From: Amycolatopsis solani
GTDB taxonomy: Bacteria > Actinomycetota > Actinomycetes > Mycobacteriales > Pseudonocardiaceae
Direction: 5' to 3'
Length of the DNA: 64,000 nucleotides
Assembly (NCBI RefSeq): GCF_033441515.1
Contig: NZ_JAWQJT010000001.1
Span: 434,001 to 498,000 of the forward strand
How positions within the stretch are numbered: the first letter of the stretch is position 1; each line of letters opens with the position of its first letter. This document shows, piece after piece, positions 1 through 7,476 of this stretch. The notes beneath the pieces are model-generated. The model was not told the DNA's origin and made no database searches. It worked only from the letters and a program-made list of their open reading frames with translations. A program made the position numbers and the translations under genes.

Positions 1-160
1 TCTTGCCCGATCCCGCACCCGCCACCACCAGCAGCGGGCCACCGGCGTGGGTGACGGCTTCGCGCTGGGCGGGGTTGAGGTCTTCGAGCAGCTCGGCCTG
101 CCCGCCGGAAGCGGGCTTGCGCGCGGGGGTCTCGGCGGGGAGATCGAAGAGGGTGTCCAT
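1..160 (-). CDS. pcrA: UvrD/PcrA-type ATP-dependent DNA helicase, N-terminal fragment
   Basis: Only the first 53 codons lie in the window; the gene continues to the left. Translation from the ATG at 160 gives an acidic leader, then LNPAQREAV (the superfamily 1 Q-motif region), then GPLLVVAGAGSGK, the start of Walker A. This arrangement is characteristic of UvrD/PcrA/Rep helicases, which unwind DNA with 3'-5' polarity during repair and replication-fork clearance in the cytoplasm. The family is clear. Whether it is PcrA or another UvrD paralogue cannot be decided from 53 residues, although an acidic 'DTLFDLP' start is common in actinobacterial PcrA. The upstream gap carries repeats and no convincing promoter. 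Confidence 0.85.
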   Translation of the reverse strand, partial: MDTLFDLPAETPARKPASGGQAELLEDLNPAQREAVTHAGGPLLVVAGAGSGK

Positions 161-510
161 CGTCCGTCCACGCTACCCCGGGCGGGTAGGAGGGCGGCAG
201 AGCGTGCCGACGCGGCGGGTCAGGGTGCCGCCGACCCGGCTCGCTTCACCGCCGGCAGGCAGGGTGGGCGGTTCGAGCGAGGTCGCGAATGAGTCATTGG
301 CGGCTTCGGAGGTCCCGAATGAGTCATTCGCGACACCGCCTTCGGCAAGCCTCCGCTGGGCGCATGGGAGGTGGCACCCGGGGACCGGTGGCCGAACGTC
401 GTGAACGAGTCATTCACGTCAGTACGGGCCGGGTACCGCGCCGGGCGTAGCGGGGAGTGTCGCCTCGTGCCCGACGCGGTGGGGGCTGCGCGCGCGGAGC
501 ATCGGTGGGC
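161..510. repeat. Gap with three copies of a GAATGAGTCATT motif
   Basis: This 350-base stretch between divergent genes shows no credible coding frame. It contains GAATGAGTCATT at 287-298 and 317-328, and GAACGAGTCATTC at 403-415. The first two copies sit in a 30-bp direct repeat with matching flanks (GAGGTC upstream of each). The third is an imperfect palindrome, GTGAA...TTCAC. They look like members of a short intergenic repeat family. Their role is unknown; transcription termination or a nucleoid-protein site are possibilities. Confidence 0.55.
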
Positions 511-933
511 ATGAACGCACCGAACCCCGCCCGCATCCGGGCCGCCGACGCCGATCGCGAGCGCGTCGCGAAGACCGTCCAGTCCGCCGGTTCCGAAGGC
601 CGGCTCACCCTCGAAGAGGTCGAAGAGCGCCTCGCCCGCGTCTACGCCGCGCGGTTCACCGACGAGCTGGCCGCGCTCACCACCGATCTGCCGCGGCCAC
701 CGGCGCCGCGGCCGGGGTTCCCGCTGACCCGGGACGCGCTGCGGCACCCGGCGGTGCGCCTGCACCTCGCCGTCGTGGTCGCGATCTCGGTGCTGGCCAT
801 CGTGCGGTGGGCGGTGCTCGGGGCCGGCTTCTTCTGGCCCGCCTTCCCGATGTTCTGGCTCACCGTGAGCCTCCTGGTGCACGCGGGCGCGCGGTCGTTC
901 CGGGAGCGCGCCGGTGCCGCTGTGCCATACTGA
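511..933 (+). CDS. DUF1707 domain protein with two C-terminal membrane helices
   Basis: 140 residues from the ATG at 511, with GGAG about 10 bases upstream. Residues 8-60 (IRAADADRERV...GRLTLEEVEERLARVY) match the DUF1707 pattern, a small domain found at the N terminus of many actinobacterial membrane proteins. Two hydrophobic segments follow (about 85-105 and 107-125), like the 2TM domain often joined to it. The biochemical role of DUF1707 is not established; some members associate with envelope stress or cell-wall regulation. The stop codon region overlaps the probable promoter of the chorismate mutase leader just downstream. Confidence 0.8.
   Translation: MNAPNPARIRAADADRERVAKTVQSAGSEGRLTLEEVEERLARVYAARFTDELAALTTDLPRPPAPRPGFPLTRDALRHPAVRLHLAVVVAISVLAIVRWAVLGAGFFWPAFPMFWLTVSLLVHAGARSFRERAGAAVPY
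923..931 (+). promoter_or_regulatory. Probable extended -10 element driving a leaderless transcript
   Basis: TGC followed by CATACT (926-931) resembles an extended -10 box. The GTG of the leader peptide begins at 938, six bases downstream, where transcription would be expected to start, so the leader peptide may be translated from a leaderless mRNA. No clear -35 hexamer is visible. The element overlaps the stop codon of the DUF1707 gene. Confidence 0.4.
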
Positions 934-937
934 AGGC

Positions 938-1000
938 GTGCGGCACCACGCAGAGCGATTTTTTTACGGGACCCGGACTCCGGCTCCCGTGATCGCGTAG
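938..1000 (+). CDS. Putative Phe/Tyr leader peptide of the chorismate mutase gene
   Basis: A 20-codon open frame, VRHHAERFFYGTRTPAPVIA, starts at the GTG at 938 and stops at TAG (998-1000). It contains tandem UUU-UUU-UAC codons (Phe-Phe-Tyr). UUU is very rare in this GC-rich sequence. It lies 100 bases before chorismate mutase, the branch-point enzyme to Phe and Tyr, and is followed by mutually exclusive stem-loops. These are the marks of a ribosome-mediated attenuator. There is no spaced Shine-Dalgarno, consistent with leaderless translation. The small size means the coding assignment rests on codon choice, position and RNA context. Confidence 0.6.
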   Translation: MRHHAERFFYGTRTPAPVIA

Positions 1001-1099
1001 TGCCACCACCGCCATCACCGCCAGCCCCGGAGTCCTCGGACCCGGGGCTGTCGCCGTCCCTGGGGCCGGGCGGGTCCGGGATTCGAGGAAGAGGTCCCG
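966..1099 (+). promoter_or_regulatory. Candidate aromatic amino acid attenuator upstream of chorismate mutase
   Basis: Three pairings can be drawn by eye. Stem A is ACGGGA (966-971) with TCCCGT (985-990), overlapping the leader codons just after Phe-Phe-Tyr. The alternative stem is GGACTCCGG (975-983) with CCGGAGTCC (1027-1035), nine perfect pairs. Stem C is AGCCCCGG (1023-1030) with CCGGGGCT (1042-1049). The alternative stem excludes both A and C, as in a classical antiterminator/terminator switch. A further CGGACCC (1037-1043)/GGGTCCG (1072-1078) pairing is possible. No U-tract follows stem C, so control could act on a U-less terminator or on translation of the gene at 1100. Confidence 0.5.
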
Positions 1100-1396
1100 A
1101 TGAACGCACAAGCGACGAACGCCGACGGCCAGCCCGCCGAGCACACCCCCGCCGCCGAGGACATCTCGTCGCTCCGCGAGGAGATCGACTGGCTGGACAA
1201 GGAGATCCTCCGGTTGGTGAAACGCCGGGTGGAGGTGTCCAAGACGATCGGGGCCGCGCGGATGGCCGCGGGTGGCACGCGCATCGTCTACAACCGTGAG
1301 ATGGACGTGCTCGCGCGCTACCGCGAGCTCGGCCCGGACGGCCGCCAGCTCGCCATGGCGCTGCTGAACCTCGGCCGGGGCAGGCTCGGCCGGTAA
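1100..1396 (+). CDS. Monofunctional AroQ-class chorismate mutase
   Basis: 98 residues from the ATG at 1100 with GAGGAAGAGG just upstream. The helical core from residue 24 onward (LREEIDWLDKEILRLVKRR, KTIGAARMAAGGTRI, REMDVLARYREL) has the AroQ pattern: an N-terminal helix with Arg, a Lys/Arg-rich second segment and a C-terminal helix. It converts chorismate to prephenate, the committed step to Phe and Tyr, in the cytoplasm. Actinobacterial AroQdelta enzymes need to complex with DAHP synthase for full activity; whether this one does is not visible. No signal peptide, so it is the intracellular type. The Phe-Phe-Tyr leader upstream suggests control by charged aromatic tRNAs. Confidence 0.88.
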   Translation: MNAQATNADGQPAEHTPAAEDISSLREEIDWLDKEILRLVKRRVEVSKTIGAARMAAGGTRIVYNREMDVLARYRELGPDGRQLAMALLNLGRGRLGR

Positions 1397-1460
1397 CGGT
1401 TGGCCGAATTCGGGGACTTCCCGGAGGCACCGGCGGCCCCGGCACGGGCAGACTGGGGTC

Positions 1461-1778
1461 ATGGACTGGCTCGTGAACCTCATCGCCGTCATCGTCGCGC
1501 TCGCGAGCGTGCTGGCCGCGCTGGGCCATGTGGGTTATCTGGCGCTGCTGAACAGCGCGGCGGGCAAGCGCGGCGCCAGCGGCGCTCCGGTCGGGCAGTA
1601 CGTCCGCAGCCGGTGGGCCGTGGCCGGCGGCACCACCGCGGCTTCGCTGTTCGCCTGGTTGCTCACGTCCGGGGGAACGACCCTCGACATCGTGGCGATC
1701 CTCGTCGCTGCGGGTAGCGGCGCGGTGGCCACGAAGGCCCTGCAATCCACCCGGGATCGTTACCGCACCGGCGGCTGA
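1461..1778 (+). CDS. Small two-helix membrane protein of unknown function
   Basis: 105 residues. Two or three hydrophobic segments are visible: about residues 3-30 (NLIAVIVALASVLAALGHV), 55-70, and 72-92. A polar loop (AAGKRGASGAPVGQYVRSR) separates the first two. The C terminus is basic and hydrophilic. No family was recognised. Start ATG at 1461, 64 bases after chorismate mutase on the same strand, so it could be transcribed with it. It is unlike the low-complexity proteins that follow. Confidence 0.55.
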   Translation: MDWLVNLIAVIVALASVLAALGHVGYLALLNSAAGKRGASGAPVGQYVRSRWAVAGGTTAASLFAWLLTSGGTTLDIVAILVAAGSGAVATKALQSTRDRYRTGG

Positions 1779-2112
1779 ATCCCCTGAGCTGGCTTGATGG
1801 CGCTGCGTAAAACTTCGCAGCGTGACCTTCGCCCGATCGGTCGCGCCCGACCGAGTGAAACCTCTGCAACTTGCAAGTTTGGGGGCGACTTTCTCCGCCG
1901 GATGCTTTTAGGGTTGACGGCGTGAGGACCCTTGCGTCTGGGTCGGGCACGGCCCGTCGGACGCGCGGGGGCATCGGCCCCGCGCGTCCACTGTCGCGTG
2001 CGCGTGCATCTGCGCAGGATTCCGAACGAGATTCCGCTCGTGAGGGTGCTCCTTTCGGGTCGTTCCGCCGCCGGATGGCGTCAGGACCGATCGGCCGGGT
2101 GGTCGAGCCCAC
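1779..2112. other. Gap without a convincing gene
   Basis: 334 bases. A short hairpin GCTGCG...CGCAGC sits at about 1803-1822. A TTGACG hexamer occurs near 1914, but no matching -10 box is evident at the right distance. This is probably the 5' regulatory region of the membrane protein gene at 2113; nothing more specific can be supported. Confidence 0.4.
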
Positions 2113-3417
2113 ATGAGCAACGGCACGGAGTTCCACGGACGCGGCGCCGCTCCCGCACACCCCGGGCGGCACCGGCCCGGCGGCGCGGACGACTGGACGC
2201 CGCCACTGCCGCCGCACCGCCCGGTGCGGCACCGCGCGGCCCCGGTCGACCCGCCGGTGTCCGGTTCACTGCCCCTTCCGCAGCAGGGCGGGTATCCCCC
2301 CGCCCCGGGTTCCGGCGCACGTCCCTTTCGTCCGCAAGGCGTCCTCGGGGCGACGGCGACCGGCTCGCTCCCGCAGCCGGGTGGCGGCGCGTTCGCGCCG
2401 GTCTCCGGGTCGCTCCCGCTGCCCCAGCCGCGGGACGGGCGGCCGCTGTTCCCGGCCGCGCACGGCAGCCTCCCCCTCGACACCGGCCGAGACGAGCACG
2501 ACGACCACGAGCCGCAACCGGCCGAGTCCCGCGCCGACCAGGCCGCCCGCCGCACCCGCGTTTCGCTGGCCGCGCCGAAGCCGCGCCGGGTCGACCTCGA
2601 CGAGGAAGACGTCCGCGTCTACAGCGCGCCCCCGATCGACGGGCTGGGCGGCTTCACCATCGGCTCGGTGCCCGCGTCCGTGACGCCGCCGAAGACGTGG
2701 CGGAAGGCGGCCTGGTTCGCCACCGGCGCGTCCGGCGCCGTGGTCGTCGGGCTGCTGTGCGCCGGCTCGTTCCTGGTCGGGAAGCCGCCGGTGGACCAGG
2801 CCGTCCAAGGCTCGTGGCCCGGCTACCAGGGCGTGCCGACGGTCGTCGACCCGACCGGCGAGCACCAGCCCCCGTCGGAGGGCGGTTCCGCGTCGGGCCC
2901 GGACAGCTCGGCCCGGCCGGACAACGACAACGCCGGCGAGAAGAAGACCGGCGGTGGCGGCACCGGGCCGGTCGACGGCTCGGCCTCGGGCAGCAGCACG
3001 TCCGGCCCCTCGGGGACGACGCCCGGCACGGCCACGCCGAGCAGCAGCCAGCCGCAGAAGCCGCCGGTCACGCCCGCGCAGCGCGAGACCCCGGTCAAAC
3101 CGCCGTGGTGGTACTCCTTCCCGCCGGACGCCCAGACCATGGGCGACAACTCGGAGAAGTTCTTCAACACCGTCACCACCGACCCCGCCTCGGCGTCGGC
3201 GGTGACCACCGGCGAGCTGCACGACCAGGGACCGCAGGCGCTGGCGGAGCGGTACGCCGGCATCGCCTACTTCGAGGTCAAAAAGGTCAGCATCGACCAG
3301 CAACGCGGCGTAACCGTGAACACCGTCGAAGTCACCCACACGGACGGGACCAAGACGATCGAACAACGCACGCTGACGTTCGGCGACGGCGACAAGATCG
3401 CGGCTGACGGCCAGTAA
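2113..3417 (+). CDS. Pro/Gly-rich single-pass membrane protein of unknown function
   Basis: 434 residues from the ATG at 2113. Residues 1-190 are a proline-, glycine- and arginine-rich cytoplasmic part with three copies of a 'GSLPLPQ'-like motif. One transmembrane helix follows at about 200-222 (WFATGASGAVVVGLLCAGSF). Next is a Ser/Thr/Pro-rich extracellular linker (about 235-335), then a small folded domain at the C terminus (residues about 335-434) with alternating beta-type residues (AGIAYFEVKKVSI, VNTVEVTHTDGTKTIEQRTL). Topology is N-in/C-out, like the receptor kinase at 4749. It lies in the same direction as the second membrane protein and the two kinase-fold genes. No family recognised. 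Confidence 0.6.
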   Translation: MSNGTEFHGRGAAPAHPGRHRPGGADDWTPPLPPHRPVRHRAAPVDPPVSGSLPLPQQGGYPPAPGSGARPFRPQGVLGATATGSLPQPGGGAFAPVSGSLPLPQPRDGRPLFPAAHGSLPLDTGRDEHDDHEPQPAESRADQAARRTRVSLAAPKPRRVDLDEEDVRVYSAPPIDGLGGFTIGSVPASVTPPKTWRKAAWFATGASGAVVVGLLCAGSFLVGKPPVDQAVQGSWPGYQGVPTVVDPTGEHQPPSEGGSASGPDSSARPDNDNAGEKKTGGGGTGPVDGSASGSSTSGPSGTTPGTATPSSSQPQKPPVTPAQRETPVKPPWWYSFPPDAQTMGDNSEKFFNTVTTDPASASAVTTGELHDQGPQALAERYAGIAYFEVKKVSIDQQRGVTVNTVEVTHTDGTKTIEQRTLTFGDGDKIAADGQ

Positions 3418-3424
3418 CCACTCC

Positions 3425-3466
3425 TGCACGTGCGGTTCGCCCGTTCTGATGCACGTGCGGATCGCC
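3425..3466. promoter_or_regulatory. Tandem 17-bp repeats with a GCACGTGC core, possible operator
   Basis: TGCACGTGCGGTTCGCC (3425-3441) and TGCACGTGCGGATCGCC (3450-3466) differ at one base and recur with a 25-bp period. Each contains the palindrome GCACGTGC. They lie in the 258-bp gap between two co-oriented membrane protein genes, about 210 bases before the second. Tandem copies of a palindromic core suggest a binding site for a dimeric regulator. The regulator is unknown. Confidence 0.4.
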
Positions 3467-3675
3467 GAGCGGTAATGCCTGGTCCAGGTGGGTGACATAA
3501 GCTGCCGCTCGTCGTATCGCGACGGCATTCCGGCGACAGAGCCTGGTGGTCGCCGTCCGCACAGGGTTACCTGACGACAGCGAATCCGGATCCGGCCACG
3601 AGTCGGCCATCCGGACCAACGGAAGCCCGGCGAACGGCCGAGCGACCGTCCCCGGAACCCAGAGCGAGGACTTTC

Positions 3676-4533
3676 GTGCTTGATCGGCAGCGCACACGGC
3701 GTGAGACACCCCACGCCGTCCGCGTCGAGGATGTCATCCCGGCCGAGATTCTCGACGGCGTGGGAGACGCCGACCGCGACTATCTCGAGCAGGTCTTCCG
3801 CGACCCGCAGAAGTTCCTGCCGCCGCGGCCCGAGCCGGTGCGCGAACCGGAGCAGGCCGAAGACGCCGGTGAGCCCGAAAGCAAGTTGTCCCGCCGCGCC
3901 AAGCTGGCCGGTCTCGTCGCCGCGGGCGCGCTCGTCGCCGGCGCGGTCATCGCCGCCCCGATGCTGACCAGCTCCCACCGCGCGGTGTCCGCCGGCGGCC
4001 AGTCCACCCCGGCCGGCTTCAGCGGGGCCGCGGAGCTCGGCGGCCTCGCCGTCCCGCAGCACCAGGCTGGCGGCGGTACCCCGGCGCGGCCTGGGCAGTC
4101 GTCGCAGGGTTCGCCCGCCGACGGCGGCACGCCGGTCGCCGAGACCGCCGAGGGCCCGCGGCAGGAGACGGCGCCGAGCGCCACCGAGCCGATCCCGGAC
4201 AAGGCGGCCGACGCGCGCAGCGCGAGCCGGAAGATCCAGGCGGTCAAGGACTTCTACGCCGCCATCGCGCGGGACTCCCGGGGCGCGCTCGCGCTGCTGA
4301 GCCCGGACCTGGCGGGCGGCGCGGCCGGCGAACTCGTCCGCACCTGGAGCTCGATGGACGCCATCGACGTGCAGGAAGCCGACACGCAGATCAAGCCGGA
4401 CGGCTCGATCCTCGCGGTCGCGACGCTGCACCGGCCGGACGGCGCGCTGGTGCGCGTCACCCAGCTGTTCCGGGTCGCCGACACCGGCGGGCTGATCACC
4501 GAGGCCGAGCTCGTTTCGGCCCAGTACATGTAG
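3676..4533 (+). CDS. Single-pass membrane protein with NTF2-like extracellular domain
   Basis: 285 residues from GTG at 3676, with AGCGAGGA ending five bases before it. The N-terminal cytoplasmic part (1-72) is charged. A transmembrane helix spans about 77-97 (LAGLVAAGALVAGAVIAAPM). A Pro/Ala/Gly-rich linker reaches about residue 180. The last ~100 residues (SRKIQAVKDFYAAIARDSRGALALLSP... to the end) look like a SnoaL/NTF2-type alpha+beta domain as seen in many exported actinobacterial proteins. The domain call is by eye. It shares topology with the protein at 2113 and precedes the kinase at 4749, so it may take part in the same envelope signalling set. Confidence 0.55.
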   Translation: MLDRQRTRRETPHAVRVEDVIPAEILDGVGDADRDYLEQVFRDPQKFLPPRPEPVREPEQAEDAGEPESKLSRRAKLAGLVAAGALVAGAVIAAPMLTSSHRAVSAGGQSTPAGFSGAAELGGLAVPQHQAGGGTPARPGQSSQGSPADGGTPVAETAEGPRQETAPSATEPIPDKAADARSASRKIQAVKDFYAAIARDSRGALALLSPDLAGGAAGELVRTWSSMDAIDVQEADTQIKPDGSILAVATLHRPDGALVRVTQLFRVADTGGLITEAELVSAQYM

Positions 4534-4748
4534 CCCTCGGCGATCATCCCTTCACCCCTGGTTCAAGTGCCCGTGCCGGATTCGTGTGCGCAGAGTGAGC
4601 GCCTAGCCTTGTCACGGGCCGGTCTCGGAAAAGCCGGCACAGAGCCCACGACATGTGCATACGCTCCAGCGACGCGGCGTGTTCGTGGCCGCGTCACCAG
4701 GCACCTATCCTCACGCCCTGGTGAAGTCGGAGCCCAAAGGGAGGTCGC

Positions 4749-6368
4749 GTGAGCGACGAGGGTCGTCTGGTCGCCGATCGGTACCGCATCGTCGGCCGGA
4801 TCGGCACGGGCGCGATGGGGGCCGTCTGGCAGGCGCACGACGACGTCCTGGGCCGCACCGTGGCCATCAAGCAGCTCCTCCTCCAGCCGCACCTGGACGA
4901 GCACGACGCCGAAGACGCCCGGCAGCGCACGATGCGCGAGGGCCGGATTGCGGCGCGGCTGCACCACCCGAACGCCATCTCCGTCTTCGACGTCGTCACC
5001 GACGACAACGGCCAGCCCTGCCTGATCATGGAGTACCTCAACTCCACCAGCCTGGCCGCCGTGCTGCAGGAACGCCGCACGCTGCCGCCGACCGAGGTGG
5101 CGCGCATCGGCGCCCAGGTCGCCGCGGCGCTGCGCGAGGCGCACGCGGTCGGCATCGTGCACCGCGACATCAAGCCGGGCAACATCCTGCTCGGTGCCAA
5201 CGGCGTCGTGAAGATCACCGACTTCGGCATCTCCCGCGCCAAGGACGACGTCACGGTCACCAAGACCGGGATGATCGCCGGCACCCCCGCCTACCTGGCC
5301 CCCGAGGTCGCCATCGGTGGCGAGCCCGGCCCGGAGTCCGACGTCTTCTCGCTCGGCTCGACGCTGTACGCCGCGTGCGAGGGCCAGCCGCCGTTCGGGC
5401 TGTCCGAGAACACGCTGAGCCTGCTGCACGCGGTCGCGGCCGGGCAGATCAACCCGCCGCGCCAGTCCGGGCCGCTGGCCAGCGTGCTGGCCGTGCTGCT
5501 GCACCCGGACGTCGAGCACCGCCCGACCGCCGAAGAGTGCGAGGAGCTGCTCGCGGCCGTCGCGCGCGGCGAGACGCCGCTCGGCGGCCCCGCGGAAGAG
5601 ACCATGATGGCGCCGGCCGCCGGCGTCCTCGGCGCGGCCGCCCTCGCCGACCCGAACGCGACCCAGATGTTCGACGAGATCCCGGCGGGTCACTCGGGCA
5701 GCCTGCTCGACGGGCAGGCGCCGACCCAGGCCGTCCCGTACTACGACGAGGACGACTACCCGGAGGGCACCGGCTACCCGGAAGACGACTACGACGGGTA
5801 CGACCACTACCCCGAGGACAACCGCCACGGGGGCGTGCCGCCCGGGCTGGCCGCGACCCGCGCGGTGCCGGTGCCGCCGCCCGGCCAGGACCCGTACGCG
5901 GACGACCTGTACGACGACTACGACGACGAGCCGGCCCCGCCGCCCCCGCCGCGGCCCCGCCCGCAGACGCGGCCCGACGATGACGACGAGAAGCCCGGTG
6001 CGTGGAAGCGCCCGGCGATCATCGGCGGTGTCGTGGTCGTGGGCCTGGTGGCCCTCGTCGTCTGGCTGCTGAGCCCGAACAACCCGGAGGCGCCGGCCGC
6101 GCCGGTGTCGAGCAGCAAGCCGAAGCCCGCCGCGACGTCGGAGTCGCTGCCCTCGACGACGGACCTGCCGACCAGCACGGTCGACCTGCCGTCGAGCACG
6201 GAGGAGGCGACGTCTTCGTCGAAGAAGACGACCTCGCGGGCCAGCGAGCCGGAGAAGACCACGACTCCGAAGACGACGCCGAAGACAACTACTCCGCCGG
6301 ACACGACCCCCGTCGAAACGACGCCGACCACTCCCGTGACGCCGACCTCCACCCCGGCTGGCGGATGA
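4749..6368 (+). CDS. PknB-type transmembrane serine/threonine protein kinase
   Basis: 539 residues from GTG at 4749, with GGGAGGTCGC immediately upstream. The kinase domain (about 11-272) has every catalytic motif: glycine loop GTGAMG (19-24), VAIK with Lys41, catalytic loop HRDIKPGN (His138, Asp140, Lys142, Asn145), DFG (158-160) and an APE-like APEV. An acidic, Pro-rich juxtamembrane stretch follows (Asp/Tyr-rich at about 330-415), then one transmembrane helix (about 422-441), then a Ser/Thr/Pro-rich extracellular tail without PASTA domains. It is an active-looking Hanks-type receptor kinase that phosphorylates cytoplasmic targets. The pseudokinase gene starts 13 bases downstream, so the two are probably one transcription unit. 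Confidence 0.9.
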   Translation: MSDEGRLVADRYRIVGRIGTGAMGAVWQAHDDVLGRTVAIKQLLLQPHLDEHDAEDARQRTMREGRIAARLHHPNAISVFDVVTDDNGQPCLIMEYLNSTSLAAVLQERRTLPPTEVARIGAQVAAALREAHAVGIVHRDIKPGNILLGANGVVKITDFGISRAKDDVTVTKTGMIAGTPAYLAPEVAIGGEPGPESDVFSLGSTLYAACEGQPPFGLSENTLSLLHAVAAGQINPPRQSGPLASVLAVLLHPDVEHRPTAEECEELLAAVARGETPLGGPAEETMMAPAAGVLGAAALADPNATQMFDEIPAGHSGSLLDGQAPTQAVPYYDEDDYPEGTGYPEDDYDGYDHYPEDNRHGGVPPGLAATRAVPVPPPGQDPYADDLYDDYDDEPAPPPPPRPRPQTRPDDDDEKPGAWKRPAIIGGVVVVGLVALVVWLLSPNNPEAPAAPVSSSKPKPAATSESLPSTTDLPTSTVDLPSSTEEATSSSKKTTSRASEPEKTTTPKTTPKTTTPPDTTPVETTPTTPVTPTSTPAGG

Positions 6369-6381
6369 CCGAGGATCCGAG

Positions 6382-7476
6382 TTGAGTTCTGAAGGCACCA
6401 TCGTCGGCGGCCGGTTCCGGCTGGACCAGCCGATCGGCCGCGGCCGCGCGGGCATCGTGTGGCTGGCGTTCGACACGCGGCTGTTCCGCACCGTCGCGAT
6501 GAAGCGGATGTACCTGCCGGTCGGCGGCGGTGACCGCGCCGAGCAGGCGCGCGCGGCCGCCATGCAGGAGGGCAAGGACGCGGCCCGGATCGAGCACCCG
6601 TGCGCGATCAAGGTGTTCGACGTGCTGCCCGAAGGCCAGGACGTCTGGCTCGTGATGGAGTACATCCCCTCGCGCAGCATGGCGACGTTCCTCGCCGAGC
6701 ACGGCAGGCTCACCTCGGACCAGGCGGCGGCGCTGGGCATCCAGCTCGGGAACGCGCTGGCCGCGATCCACACCGCCGGGTTCGTCCACCGCACGCTCGA
6801 GCCGGGCACCGTGCTGCTGGCCGACGACGGCGGCGTGAAGCTCACCGACATCGGCATCAGCGGCGGCGGGCCCCACGCGGCCTACGTGGCGCCCGAGGTC
6901 GTTCGCGGGCTGCCGCCGACGCCGGCCGCGGACGTCTTCTCCCTCGGCGCGACGCTGTACACGGCGGTGGAGGGCGTGCCGCCGTTCGGGGACGACGGCC
7001 AGTCGTCCGAACGCCCGCCGCAGAACGCCGGTGTCCTCACCGAGGCGCTGCGCAAGATGCTGCGCGCGGACCCGACCACGCGCCCGACGATGGCGGACAC
7101 CGTCCGCTCGCTGAAGGCGATCACCGAAGGTCGTGAGACGGCGTTCATCCCGCCGACGGCGCCCGGGCTGCCGCCGCCCCCGCCGCCACCGTTCAACCCG
7201 GGGCTCGCGCCGGCCGCGCCGCCGATGCCGCCGTCGGGTCCGCAGTTCCAGCAGCACATCCCGGTCGCGCCCGGCTACTCCCCCGCGGAGGAAACCCAGC
7301 GGATGCAGCCGGTTCCCCCGCCGCAGGCGACGCAGTACGCGCCGCCGCCCGCCGCCCCGGCGCGGCCCGCCGAGGCGTGGACCCTGCCGGTGTCGAAGAA
7401 GACGCTGGTCACCGTGGCCGCGATCCTCGCGGCGGTGCTGGTCGGCATCCTCGTTTCGGAGCTGTTCTTCGTCTAG
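6382..7476 (+). CDS. Membrane-anchored pseudokinase of the Hanks family
   Basis: 364 residues from TTG at 6382, with GAGGAT five bases upstream. The fold follows the PknB type: glycine loop GRGRAG (19-24), VAMK with Lys41 and DIG (156-158) in place of DFG. The catalytic loop reads HRTLEPGT (136-143): catalytic Asp is Thr138, the Lys is Glu140 and the metal-binding Asn is Thr143. Phosphotransfer by the usual mechanism is therefore unlikely, although ATP binding through Lys41 and Asp156 may remain. A Pro-rich linker (about 255-335) leads to a C-terminal transmembrane helix ending four residues from the stop, so the protein is tail-anchored with no outer domain. It is probably a regulatory partner or scaffold for the kinase encoded just upstream. 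The stop overlaps the convergent LysR gene by four bases. Confidence 0.85.
   Translation: MSSEGTIVGGRFRLDQPIGRGRAGIVWLAFDTRLFRTVAMKRMYLPVGGGDRAEQARAAAMQEGKDAARIEHPCAIKVFDVLPEGQDVWLVMEYIPSRSMATFLAEHGRLTSDQAAALGIQLGNALAAIHTAGFVHRTLEPGTVLLADDGGVKLTDIGISGGGPHAAYVAPEVVRGLPPTPAADVFSLGATLYTAVEGVPPFGDDGQSSERPPQNAGVLTEALRKMLRADPTTRPTMADTVRSLKAITEGRETAFIPPTAPGLPPPPPPPFNPGLAPAAPPMPPSGPQFQQHIPVAPGYSPAEETQRMQPVPPPQATQYAPPPAAPARPAEAWTLPVSKKTLVTVAAILAAVLVGILVSELFFV

Noticed and set aside
2266..4431. A 721-codon minus frame across the two membrane protein genes
   Set aside because: Composition is that of an antisense shadow with no recognised motif, whereas the + frames have ribosome binding sites, transmembrane helices and linkers.
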